DNA of 64,000 bases from the NCBI GenBank assembly GCA_027306505.1, contig DAHUZP010000026.1:62001-126000 (forward strand). Reading direction: 5' to 3'. Under the pieces are notes generated by a model. The model did no database searches and was not told the DNA's origin. It saw nothing but the letters and a program-made list of their open reading frames with translations. Shown piece by piece: positions 49,474 to 57,319 of the stretch; positions within the stretch are counted from its first letter, which is position 1; every line of letters begins with the position of its first letter. The stretch comes from Thermoplasmata archaeon. Lineage in GTDB: Archaea; Thermoplasmatota; Thermoplasmata; Lutacidiplasmatales; UBA184. Both the position numbers and the translations under genes were made by a program.

Positions 49474-51171
49474 ATGGCAAGAGGCAGGCGCCCGATCGGC
49501 CGGGCCCCGGGTTGGCCCGCTCCCAGAGGGGGAGACCTTGCGACCCGCTCCCCCTTTGCGGCCCGCCCCCGCACGATGGGCTGGGTCCTCCTCAGCGTCG
49601 GATTGCTCGTCCTCTCCGCGGCCCTGCTGTCCGGAGGGACGGTGCAAGGAGGACCGCACGGACCAAGTGCCCTCTTGCCGCGGACCGAGCCGCTCCGGGA
49701 CGCTCCGTCGGTGACCCACGGCGCGACACCCCTTTGGACGAACCTCTCGGCGACGCAGGGCTACGGACCCAGCCTCCGTTGCTGCTCCGCCATGGCCTTC
49801 GATGCGATGACCGGCAGCATGGTCCTCTTCGGGGGGAGCGGCCCTTGCGGACCTTGCAACGACACCTGGGTCGACCAGAACGGGTCTTGGCAGAACCTCA
49901 CCGCTCAACTTGCGACCTCGCCCTCAGGACGCTCGTGGGAGGCGCTCGCCTACGACCCTCTCCTGGGGGGAGAGCTGATGTTCGGGGGTCTCCAGAGCGG
50001 CGCCGGTCCTCCCGCTCCGCTGGGTGACACCTGGGAGTTCTCGCATGGTCGGTGGAAGCAGCTCTCTCCTCTGCAGAGCCCGTCGGCGCGATGGGCGACG
50101 GGCATGGCGTTCGACCCCCAGCTCTCGGCCATGGTGCTCTACGGTGGGTTCGACCCGTCCGGGGGGTTCCACTCCGGCAGCTGGATGTTCCGCAACGGGT
50201 CGTGGAGCCCGATCCCTACCCTCACGTCCCCCGGCCCTCGGTGGGCGCCCGGCCTGACGTTCGACGCTGCCCAGCAGGAGCTGCTGCTCTTCGGTGGGCT
50301 CGGAGCGGATGGGTCGGTCCTCAACGACACCTGGGGGCTCCAGGACTCCCAGTGGGTCGAACAGGCCCCTGCCAACTCCCCGCCGGCGAGGGAGCGCGGC
50401 GACCTCACCTTCGACCCCTCGCTCAACGCGAGCGTGCTCTTCGGAGGGGACGTGTGCACCACCGCCTGTGGGAGCTCGGTCGCCCGCTACCTATCGGACA
50501 CCTGGATGTTCCAGGGCGGGAGTTGGACCAACCTCACATCGCTCGTCGGACCCGGGCCCTCCGCTCGGTGCTGCAGCTCGATGGTCTACGACCCGCTGAC
50601 GGCTACCCTCCTCCTCGAGACCGGTGCTGAAGCGGGCGGGTTCTCCTCGACCACCACGTGGGGTCTCTCCCTGCCGACCGGAGGAGCGCTCGCTCTCACG
50701 AGCGTCCAGCCCATGCCGAGCATCGTCCCCTTGGGCTCGCCCGCGATCTTCGCCCCAGGGGTGGAGGGGAACCTAGGAGCGGTGGAGTTCGAGTTCCTGC
50801 ACCTGCCCCTCCCCTGCCTTCCGTCGAGCCGGGCCGTGATGGCCTGCGCCCCGGGAGCGGTAGGGACCTACGCCGTGGAGGTGGAGGTGCGGGACGCGTC
50901 TGGGAGCCTCGCCACGGCGGTGGCCTATCTCACGGTCGTTGCTGTCCGTGGGAACGCGAGCGCTCCCCTTGGGCCGGCTCCCCCGACATCGGCGGCGGCG
51001 ATCGGGGCCCTCACGGGTAGCGCGCTCGTCGTGGCCGCCCTGTTGGTCTATGGCAGGTCGGTCCGGCGGAGGTCCCTCGGTGACCGAATGTCGCGGTTTG
51101 ACGGGCCCCCTCGGGTCCCCTCCGAAGGTTCGCGCCCGTCCTCCTCGTCTCACTCTTCTGAGAAGCGATAG
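49474..51171 (+). CDS. Kelch-type beta-propeller surface protein 2 with C-terminal membrane anchor
   Basis: A 565-residue paralogue of the gene at 45095. After an N-terminal signal or membrane segment (MGWVLLSVGLLVLSAALL, about residue 35), kelch repeats appear with the same cysteine motifs: RCCSAMAFD, CGPCNDTW, VCTTACGSS, RCCSSMVYD. An Ig-like domain follows at about 415-490, then a transmembrane helix (IGALTGSALVVAALLVY, about 509-525) and a Ser-rich tail. ATG 49474 is used; ATG 49576 would start at the signal segment and may be the better one. The 3' end overlaps the convergent glycosyltransferase gene by 22 bases. Confidence 0.8.
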   Translation: MARGRRPIGRAPGWPAPRGGDLATRSPFAARPRTMGWVLLSVGLLVLSAALLSGGTVQGGPHGPSALLPRTEPLRDAPSVTHGATPLWTNLSATQGYGPSLRCCSAMAFDAMTGSMVLFGGSGPCGPCNDTWVDQNGSWQNLTAQLATSPSGRSWEALAYDPLLGGELMFGGLQSGAGPPAPLGDTWEFSHGRWKQLSPLQSPSARWATGMAFDPQLSAMVLYGGFDPSGGFHSGSWMFRNGSWSPIPTLTSPGPRWAPGLTFDAAQQELLLFGGLGADGSVLNDTWGLQDSQWVEQAPANSPPARERGDLTFDPSLNASVLFGGDVCTTACGSSVARYLSDTWMFQGGSWTNLTSLVGPGPSARCCSSMVYDPLTATLLLETGAEAGGFSSTTTWGLSLPTGGALALTSVQPMPSIVPLGSPAIFAPGVEGNLGAVEFEFLHLPLPCLPSSRAVMACAPGAVGTYAVEVEVRDASGSLATAVAYLTVVAVRGNASAPLGPAPPTSAAAIGALTGSALVVAALLVYGRSVRRRSLGDRMSRFDGPPRVPSEGSRPSSSSHSSEKR

Positions 51172-52034
51172 TTCATCGCCCGCAGGAAGCGCATCGGTAG
51201 GGCCCTGCGATCGAGGCGGTTCACGGCGAAGACGCACAACAGCCCGGCCAGCATCACCGGCGCGACGCGGCCCAGCCGGAAGTGCGTGCCGTGATGGTAC
51301 CGATAGTTCACGGCCATCTCCCTGAGCGTCTCTCCGCTCGCGCGGACGTGGTAGAGCATGCAGGCGTCGAAGACCCAGTTGGTCACCGTGACCTCCCGAA
51401 GGATCCGGTCGACGATGCCGTGGGTGAAGATCTTGAACCCACACTCCGCGTCCCGGACCGGTAGGTCCAGGAGCACGCGGACCAGCGAGTGCCACACGTT
51501 GCTCGCGTAGTACTTGGGCGCCGGAGCGCGGACCCAGTTCCGGTCCGGTTCAAGACGTCTCGATGCGATGACGACCCGGTCCCCTGCGAGGGCCGCCTGG
51601 AGCAGGCGGCGCATGTCCTCCGGAGGGACGCTGCCGTCCGCGTCCGAGTATCCGACGATGCCGTAGTGGGCCTGCCGAAAGCCCTCGAGGATCGCGAGAC
51701 CTTTCCCGCGCCGGGCGAGGGTGTGGAGCGAGATGACCCCCCGGTCGTGGTAGCGGCGTGCGATCTCGGGCGTAGCGTCCTCGCCGCTCGAGGAGACGAT
51801 CACCTCGTAGGGCACTCCGAGACCCTGGAGGACAGGGAGGTAAGCTTCCAGGGTGGGGCCGACCCGCTTCTCCTCGTTGTAGGCCGGGATGACCCAGGAC
51901 ACTCCCGGGGGCCTGGGCGCGGATCCTGCGGGCCGGTCCGGCCCGGGTCGGCGCACGTCGTGGCGGGGCGAGTAGTAGACACTGCCCGGGGTGTCGTTGC
52001 GGCCGACGTCCATCCGAGGTCGAGAGCCGTTCAA
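51150..52034 (-). CDS. Family 2 glycosyltransferase, ALG5/DPM-like
   Basis: A 294-residue GT2. The core is VSWVIPAYNEEKRVGPTLEAY near residue 45, VIVSSSGEDATPEIAR, RRGKGLAILEGFRQA, YSDADGSVPPEDM (DxD-type site) and a C-terminal ECGFKIF. The C-terminal half has one hydrophobic segment (VAPVMLAGLLCVFAVNRL), which may be a membrane anchor. Enzymes of this type transfer glucose or mannose to dolichyl phosphate. TTG 52034 follows the upstream nucleotidyltransferase gene with a 5-base gap; ATG 52013 is an alternative. The two are likely cotranscribed. Confidence 0.82.
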   Translation of the reverse strand: MNGSRPRMDVGRNDTPGSVYYSPRHDVRRPGPDRPAGSAPRPPGVSWVIPAYNEEKRVGPTLEAYLPVLQGLGVPYEVIVSSSGEDATPEIARRYHDRGVISLHTLARRGKGLAILEGFRQAHYGIVGYSDADGSVPPEDMRRLLQAALAGDRVVIASRRLEPDRNWVRAPAPKYYASNVWHSLVRVLLDLPVRDAECGFKIFTHGIVDRILREVTVTNWVFDACMLYHVRASGETLREMAVNYRYHHGTHFRLGRVAPVMLAGLLCVFAVNRLDRRALPMRFLRAMNYRFSEE

Positions 52035-52039
52035 CGCCT

Positions 52040-52789
52040 TCAGAGGGGAGCACCTCGGTCGCGTGGGATGAGGCTCCAGGCGTCCATCAGGTCTCCGACC
52101 GTGTTGACGTTGATGTTCCTGCCCTGGATGGGAAGGGCGAGGGCCTTTCCCTGACGCACGCCCACCGAGACCACGTCGCTCAGGCTGCCGGTCGGTCCGT
52201 GGCGACGGACCTCCCGGAGCATCGGAAACACCTGTTCACCCTTCCAAAGGTAGAGGCCGCATCCGCGGAGCCCGGCTCGAGGGGCCTTCGGCTTTTCCCG
52301 GATCTCCCGGATCCAGCCCTGGCCGTCCACGCGGACGGCGCACGTCCGTCGGATGGCGGCGGGGTCATGCTCGTGGACCACACCCTGGGCCACCCACGCC
52401 TCCTTCCGTTCGAACTGGGCCCGCCAGGTCTCCAAGCCCCTAGCGACGGTGAGGTCATCTCCGAGGACCACCGCGAGGTCGCCGGTCCACTGAGAAGGTA
52501 GCGCGTGCGCCAGCGTTTCCAAGGGAGAGCGCGTGGGCCGGTCGATCGACACCCGCCTCACGGTACGGAGTCCCAGCGTGGAGGGCGAGAGGGACCGAAG
52601 GTACTCGGCGGCCAGGTCGGAACGGGTGCGGAGCGCGACCCGGGCGTCGGTGACGCCTAGGTCGTGAAGGCTCCGCAGCGCATAGAAGAGCAAAGGTCGA
52701 CCGCGTACCGGGACCATCGTCTTCGGCAAGATCCCACCCAGGTACCCCAGGCGAGAACCTGCGCCGGCCGCAAGGACCACCCCCAGCAC
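52040..52789 (-). CDS. NDP-sugar nucleotidyltransferase
   Basis: A 249-residue sugar-1-phosphate nucleotidyltransferase. The N-terminal signature is VVLAAGAGSRLGYLGGILPK, a G-x-G-x-R-x8-PK pattern with the usual lysine. GDLAVVLGDDLTVA gives the metal-binding Asp pair, and IREIREKPKAPRAG and NINVNTVGDLMDA fit the family. There is no C-terminal beta-helix, so it is the short type. It makes an NDP-sugar donor; base and sugar are not readable. GTG 52789 has GGGAGGTT just upstream. It is divergent from kelch gene 3 and cotranscribed with the glycosyltransferase downstream. Confidence 0.85.
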   Translation of the reverse strand: MLGVVLAAGAGSRLGYLGGILPKTMVPVRGRPLLFYALRSLHDLGVTDARVALRTRSDLAAEYLRSLSPSTLGLRTVRRVSIDRPTRSPLETLAHALPSQWTGDLAVVLGDDLTVARGLETWRAQFERKEAWVAQGVVHEHDPAAIRRTCAVRVDGQGWIREIREKPKAPRAGLRGCGLYLWKGEQVFPMLREVRRHGPTGSLSDVVSVGVRQGKALALPIQGRNINVNTVGDLMDAWSLIPRDRGAPL

Positions 52790-52871
52790 GAACCTCCCTC
52801 CCTTCGATACCGCGAGGGAGTGGCCCCATCTTCAAGATTGGCCGAGGGCGGGCAGTTCCCCCCTTCCTGCA

Positions 52872-52881
52872 GGCTTTTCAA
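52872..52881 (+). promoter_or_regulatory. TATA-like box of kelch gene 3
   Basis: GGCTTTTCAA is centred about 28 bases before the ATG at 52906, again a leaderless distance. Confidence 0.45.
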
Positions 52882-52905
52882 GGGGTCTGACCCCATGCCG
52901 CTGGT

Positions 52906-54510
52906 ATGCCCCCTCAGGCACGCCGCTTCCCCGGGTCGCGCCGGTCCTCCAGGGTGGGCGCGCCGCGGTGGTCCGGGCGCGTGTCGATCCTTGCGGGAGG
53001 GCCCACGCTCTCTCTCACCCTCGCTCTCGCCTTCGTCATGATCGCCACCGCCAGCGTCGCTCCGTCCTCACCTGTCGGAGCGAGGAGCTACCCCGTGCTC
53101 TCCCGGCCCTCCAGCACCCTCGTCGCCACGAGCTGGCACAACGTCTCCTCCCTCCTGGGGCCCCTTCCGCCGGCGCGGTGCTGCGGCGCGATGGCCTACG
53201 ATCCCCCCGCGTTCGAGACGGTGCTCTTCGGCGGCTCAGGGGCCTGCGGGAACTGCAACAACACCTACGTGCTGAGCGGAGGAAAGTGGTCCACCGTGTC
53301 CAACGGCGCTTCCCCGTCGGCGCGCAGCTGGGCATCGATGACCTACGACCCCGCCCTGCAGCAGCTCGTGCTCTTCGGTGGGGAGTCGTCGGCCACTGGC
53401 GCGGCGCTGGGGGACACCTGGCTGTTCAACGGGTCCTCCTGGACCTTGCTCCCGACCGATCCCTCCTCCTCCCCTTCTCCCCGATGGTCCGCCGCCCTCT
53501 CATGGGACAGCGAGGACGGCGAGCTCGTGCTCTTCGGGGGCTATTCCGCAGCGACGGGGTTCCTGGGGGACACCTGGGTCCTCCAGGGGGAGAACTGGTC
53601 CCAGATCGAGCCGCTCACGTCCCCCTCCCCCCGTTGGGGGGCGGCCTTCGCCAACGACCCCGCGGAACAGGAGGTCGTTCTCTTCGGAGGCTACTCTCCA
53701 GTCTCCGGGTTCCTGGGTGACACCTGGGGCTTCGCACATGGCACGTGGACGGCGCAGCCCACCCGTTCCGGACCCCCCCCGAGAGAGAAGGCGGGCTTCG
53801 CCTTCGACCCCGCCCTCGGGGCCCCCGTCCTCTTCGGGGGTGACTCTTGCCCCGTGGGTTGCCTGGCCTCCTCCTCCTACCACTACCTCAACGACACCTG
53901 GACCTTCCAGGATGGGAGGTGGAGCAACGATTCCACGGAGCCCCGCTCTCCTCCCGCACGTTGTTGCGCTACCCTCTCTTTCGATGCGAGCCGGAACGCG
54001 GTGGTCCTGTTCTCCGGGACAGGTGGGACGCCCTCGGGACTCTCCCAGAGCCTGAACGACGCGTGGACCTACTCCTCCCCCTCGCGCGAACTGCGACCCG
54101 TCGGTCTCTGGGCCCTCCCCCAGACCGTCGCTCAGGGAGGGGAGCTGACGCTGACCGTCGGGGTCGAGGGTCTCTTGGGCGTCCCGGTCTTCCAGTATCC
54201 AGAGCTCCCTCCTGGTTGCAAGGGCGCGAACCTCTCCGTGCTGGCCTGCTCTCCGACCGCCCAGGGGACCTTTCCCCTACTGGTAGTGGTCTCCGATACG
54301 GCGAGCGGGGCGAGCGTGGTCCTCCAGGGCAACGTGACCGTTGGGCCCCCCACCCTCGGAGCGAGCTTTCCTCCCTGGGGACCTTGGGCGGACCTCGCCT
54401 CTCCGGTGGGCGCCGCAGCGACGCTCGTGCTGACGGTGGTCCTTGTGGTGCTCATCGACCGGGCCCGTCGGGGCCTCCTTTCGCAAACGGACCGGTCCGC
54501 CTCGCGCTGA
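52906..54510 (+). CDS. Kelch-type beta-propeller surface protein 3 with C-terminal membrane anchor
   Basis: A 534-residue protein with a signal or membrane segment at about 29-48 (LTLALAFVMIATASVA). Kelch repeats follow from about residue 90 with RCCGAMAYD, CGNCNNTY, SCPVGCLAS and RCCATLSFD, the same cysteine set as in the other two kelch genes. After them comes an Ig-like domain with two cysteines (about 400-480), then a membrane helix (about 500-520) and a short cytoplasmic tail. ATG 52906 is supported by the TATA-like box upstream. Likely exposed on the cell surface; ligand unknown. Confidence 0.8.
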   Translation: MPPQARRFPGSRRSSRVGAPRWSGRVSILAGGPTLSLTLALAFVMIATASVAPSSPVGARSYPVLSRPSSTLVATSWHNVSSLLGPLPPARCCGAMAYDPPAFETVLFGGSGACGNCNNTYVLSGGKWSTVSNGASPSARSWASMTYDPALQQLVLFGGESSATGAALGDTWLFNGSSWTLLPTDPSSSPSPRWSAALSWDSEDGELVLFGGYSAATGFLGDTWVLQGENWSQIEPLTSPSPRWGAAFANDPAEQEVVLFGGYSPVSGFLGDTWGFAHGTWTAQPTRSGPPPREKAGFAFDPALGAPVLFGGDSCPVGCLASSSYHYLNDTWTFQDGRWSNDSTEPRSPPARCCATLSFDASRNAVVLFSGTGGTPSGLSQSLNDAWTYSSPSRELRPVGLWALPQTVAQGGELTLTVGVEGLLGVPVFQYPELPPGCKGANLSVLACSPTAQGTFPLLVVVSDTASGASVVLQGNVTVGPPTLGASFPPWGPWADLASPVGAAATLVLTVVLVVLIDRARRGLLSQTDRSASR

Positions 54511-54772
54511 GCGGGAGGTCCCGGGTGGCGGACCAGAGCGGTCGTCGCTACGGGGTGGCCGTGGTGCCGGGCGGTGTCGTGGAGGGCGTTCTAGGTGTCG
54601 AGGAAGCTAGGCTTGCCCAGGTGGGAGTTCCTCCTCAGCTAGACCGCGCCGATGGAAGCCGGGGGGATGGCACGCCTTCCTGCGCCGACTTCCACCTTGC
54701 CCGGCTTCCGAGGGAGGCAGAAGACCCACCACCGGCGATCCCCGGTCCTCAGCGGCCTCGGTCAGCGTGGGC

Positions 54773-55843
54773 TCAGGTGGCTCGCGGGTCGGCGCCGCCT
54801 CCCTGGAGGCTCTCGGACCAGAGGCTTCGTAGGGACCGCAGGCCGTCGATCGGCCCCATCATGAACGGCACGACCCCTTGGTCCGGAACGGTGCGTCGTC
54901 CCTGGACCCTGCGCCGTCGCTCGGAGAGCACGGGAAGATCGTGCAGGAAGTCCCGAAGCCCAGCGAAGACGGCGCGCGCATGCGTCCGGTCCCTTCGCCC
55001 CCACAAGAGGGCCCCGCGGACGACGGCGAGCGCCATCGACCCCGGCACGAAGACCAGCTGCCGCGCGCGACCATAGTTGGTGAACAACATCGCGAGCCGG
55101 TTACGGGTGATGGCCCGGAGCACCTTGGGGTTCCTCTTCGTCACCGAGCCCTCCTCGGTGCCCCCTCGAGCGTGCCAGGCCCGGGACGTGGTCAACACGC
55201 CGACGCGCCAGCCCCGCATGCGCGCCCTCCAGCACAGGTCCGCGTCCTCTCCGAGCATGTAGAACTCGGAAGGGTAGAACGATCCAAGGTCGTCCAAGAG
55301 CTCGCGGCGGACAAACATCGCCGCCCCCTCGGCGTAGAAGACCGGCTCCAGTTCGGCCGACGGCTCTGGAGCGGCGTGGGAGAACCCCCACGCGTCGAGC
55401 CGGTTCCACACTCGGTCAGCCTGGTCCCTGTTCTGGAGGCTCATCAGTCGGCTCTGGACCACACCGAGCTTGGGGTCCGAAGCGAACGCCTGGACCACGG
55501 GGGCGATCCAGTCCTCTGAGACCTCGATGTCGTTGTTGACGACGGCGACCACTGTGCCTCTCGCCTCGCGGACCCCTACGTTGTTCCCTTCGGAGTACCC
55601 GACGTTCTGCTCGAGCCGCACGACGCGGACGGCCTGTGGTGCGTAGCGCGCTGCGAGCGTCCGGAAGGCCTCTCCGCTGCCGTCGGTGGACCCGTTGTCG
55701 ACGAACAGGATCTCCCGGTGAGGGTAGGTCTCCCGAAAGAACGACTCCCAGAGCCTGGCAAACCGGAGGCCGTTGTAGTTCAGCAGCACCACGCTCACGA
55801 GGGGCTGCGCGGAGCTCGGTCGACCGTCGCGAACGGCCGTCAC
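54773..55843 (-). CDS. Family 2 glycosyltransferase, rhamnosyltransferase-like
   Basis: A 356-residue GT2 with the WcaA/rhamnosyltransferase outline: VSVVLLNYNGLRFARLWES, LFVDNGSTDGSGE, VGYSEGNNVGVREARG, VAVVNNDIEV (the DxD-type site reads NND), and FYMLGEDADLCWRARMRGWRVG. The last is typical of the rhamnosyl and related transferases. The C-terminal 100 residues include amphipathic helices but no clear membrane span. GTG 55843 overlaps the stop of the sulfatase-type gene (GTGA), so the two are translationally coupled. The rml genes in the window fit a rhamnose donor. Confidence 0.83.
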   Translation of the reverse strand: MTAVRDGRPSSAQPLVSVVLLNYNGLRFARLWESFFRETYPHREILFVDNGSTDGSGEAFRTLAARYAPQAVRVVRLEQNVGYSEGNNVGVREARGTVVAVVNNDIEVSEDWIAPVVQAFASDPKLGVVQSRLMSLQNRDQADRVWNRLDAWGFSHAAPEPSAELEPVFYAEGAAMFVRRELLDDLGSFYPSEFYMLGEDADLCWRARMRGWRVGVLTTSRAWHARGGTEEGSVTKRNPKVLRAITRNRLAMLFTNYGRARQLVFVPGSMALAVVRGALLWGRRDRTHARAVFAGLRDFLHDLPVLSERRRRVQGRRTVPDQGVVPFMMGPIDGLRSLRSLWSESLQGGGADPRAT

Positions 55844-57261
55844 GCGTACCCCCAGGTTCGCAGCCGTTGCTCGACGCTCCGATCGAGCTCGCGGGACCCT
55901 GGGGAGGACGAGCGGCTCCGTTCCAGGATCTCGAAGGCCTTCCGTTCAAGCTCCCCCGAGGTACCGGCGGGGGGAGGGCGGAGGACCACATGCCCTTCCT
56001 CTTCCGTCAGCCCTTGTTCGACGACCACGTCCTTCCCCTCGAGGAAGAGGCGCAGTCGCCGCACGACGGAAGCCTGACCCTGCTCGGCGAGGGGCGTACC
56101 CAGCTGCCGAAGCCCTGGCCCCTCCCAATAGCAGAGGCCGGGCCCTCTTCGAACGAGCGCGGACTCGACGCCCTGGGTCACCGTCGTCTTGGGGTCCCGG
56201 TCCGTGAGGTCGGTGAGCGCGTCGTGGAGGTGTCGCAGGTCGAAGGGGGCGGAGGGGCTCGACTCGTTGGATATGGCGTGCTCGCCCCTCCGGAACCTCC
56301 AGACATAGCAGGGCACCCGCGCGATCTCGTCCTGAACCGAGTGCCCGTGACCGAAGAACCCGTGCTCACCCAGCGCCTGGCCGTGGTCGCTCACGAGCAC
56401 GACCGTCGCGTCCTGGAGGATGCCTCGGGTCGCGAGCGTCTTGAAGAGGTCCTGTAGTCGGTCGTCGAACCGTCGGACCGCCTCGAGGTAGGCCCGCACG
56501 AGCATCGCGGGGCAGTTCCCGCAGGCTTCCAGCACCTCGAGGCTCCGGGAGAGGCTCATGATCGGGAGGAAGACCTCCCGAGGAAGACGTGGTCCCTTGG
56601 GCAGCGGGGAGATCGTGTACGGTTCGTGGGCCTCCATCAGATTGACGAAGAGGTGCAGGGGTCGGTCGGTTCGGCGCCGGCGGAGGAAGCGATCGATCCC
56701 CGAGACGATGCCTCTCCCGCTCAGCAGGGCGTGCACCCCCAGATTCCCCACCTTTCCGGCCAGCCGTACGGGCAGGTTGCCGATATTGGAGCGAGGAGCG
56801 GACGGTCGCGGGTGTCCCCCCGTGGCGACGAGGCCGGTGGGGTCCATCCCCCTCGCCCCCATGGGCTGGATGAGGCCCCAGATGCGTGGGGCGACGATGC
56901 GGTTGAAGGCGAAGGGGTTCACCTGGTCGTACTCCTGGAGGAGCCCGTAGTCGGGAGAGACCAGTCCGTTCGCGGAGTACGCCGCGCTCTCTCCACCGGC
57001 CTCGTGCCACCTCGAGCCCAGGGCCTTCCCTTGGGGCACGCGGAGCACCGCGCCGTGGTAGTGCATGTCCCAGGGGTCCACCCCCGATAGCAAGCTCGCG
57101 TGCGACGGTACCGTCCAGGCCGAGCTCGCGATGGCCCCCTGCATGGACAACACGCGACCGCGTTGTTGAGCGAGGAACGGGGTCACGCGCTCGGGCACGT
57201 ACCCCGGTATCGTCGAGGGGGAACGGAGGGTGTCCGCGACGATCAGGACCAGATGTGTCAT
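55840..57261 (-). CDS. Sulfatase/phosphoethanolamine-transferase-fold enzyme
   Basis: A 473-residue alkaline-phosphatase-superfamily protein. The metal-binding start is LVLIVADTLRSP. The nucleophile region is SSAWTVPSHASLLSG, where Thr stands at the place of the sulfatase Cys/Ser, as in phosphoglycerol and phosphoethanolamine transferases. The rest of the metal site is seen in VVLVSDHGQALGEHGFFGHGHS. Such enzymes add or remove a phosphate or sulfate group on a sugar. No signal peptide or membrane segment is seen, unlike the membrane-bound relatives, so the site of action is unclear. The start ATG 57261 follows the DUF2079 gene by 58 bases on the same strand. Confidence 0.82.
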   Translation of the reverse strand: MTHLVLIVADTLRSPSTIPGYVPERVTPFLAQQRGRVLSMQGAIASSAWTVPSHASLLSGVDPWDMHYHGAVLRVPQGKALGSRWHEAGGESAAYSANGLVSPDYGLLQEYDQVNPFAFNRIVAPRIWGLIQPMGARGMDPTGLVATGGHPRPSAPRSNIGNLPVRLAGKVGNLGVHALLSGRGIVSGIDRFLRRRRTDRPLHLFVNLMEAHEPYTISPLPKGPRLPREVFLPIMSLSRSLEVLEACGNCPAMLVRAYLEAVRRFDDRLQDLFKTLATRGILQDATVVLVSDHGQALGEHGFFGHGHSVQDEIARVPCYVWRFRRGEHAISNESSPSAPFDLRHLHDALTDLTDRDPKTTVTQGVESALVRRGPGLCYWEGPGLRQLGTPLAEQGQASVVRRLRLFLEGKDVVVEQGLTEEEGHVVLRPPPAGTSGELERKAFEILERSRSSSPGSRELDRSVEQRLRTWGYA

Positions 57262-57319
57262 GGCCCTTCAACCGTCGGAGCGGGGCGGGCCCCCCGACGA
57301 GGGCACGAAGAGGAGCAGG

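Noticed and set aside
54511-54772. Possible short coding stretch between kelch gene 3 and the rhamnosyltransferase-like gene
   Set aside because: A GTG near 54525 opens a frame with a short reasonable start (VADQSGRRYGVAVVP), but it soon turns into Pro/Arg-rich text and has no domain or ribosome site. Treated as intergenic.
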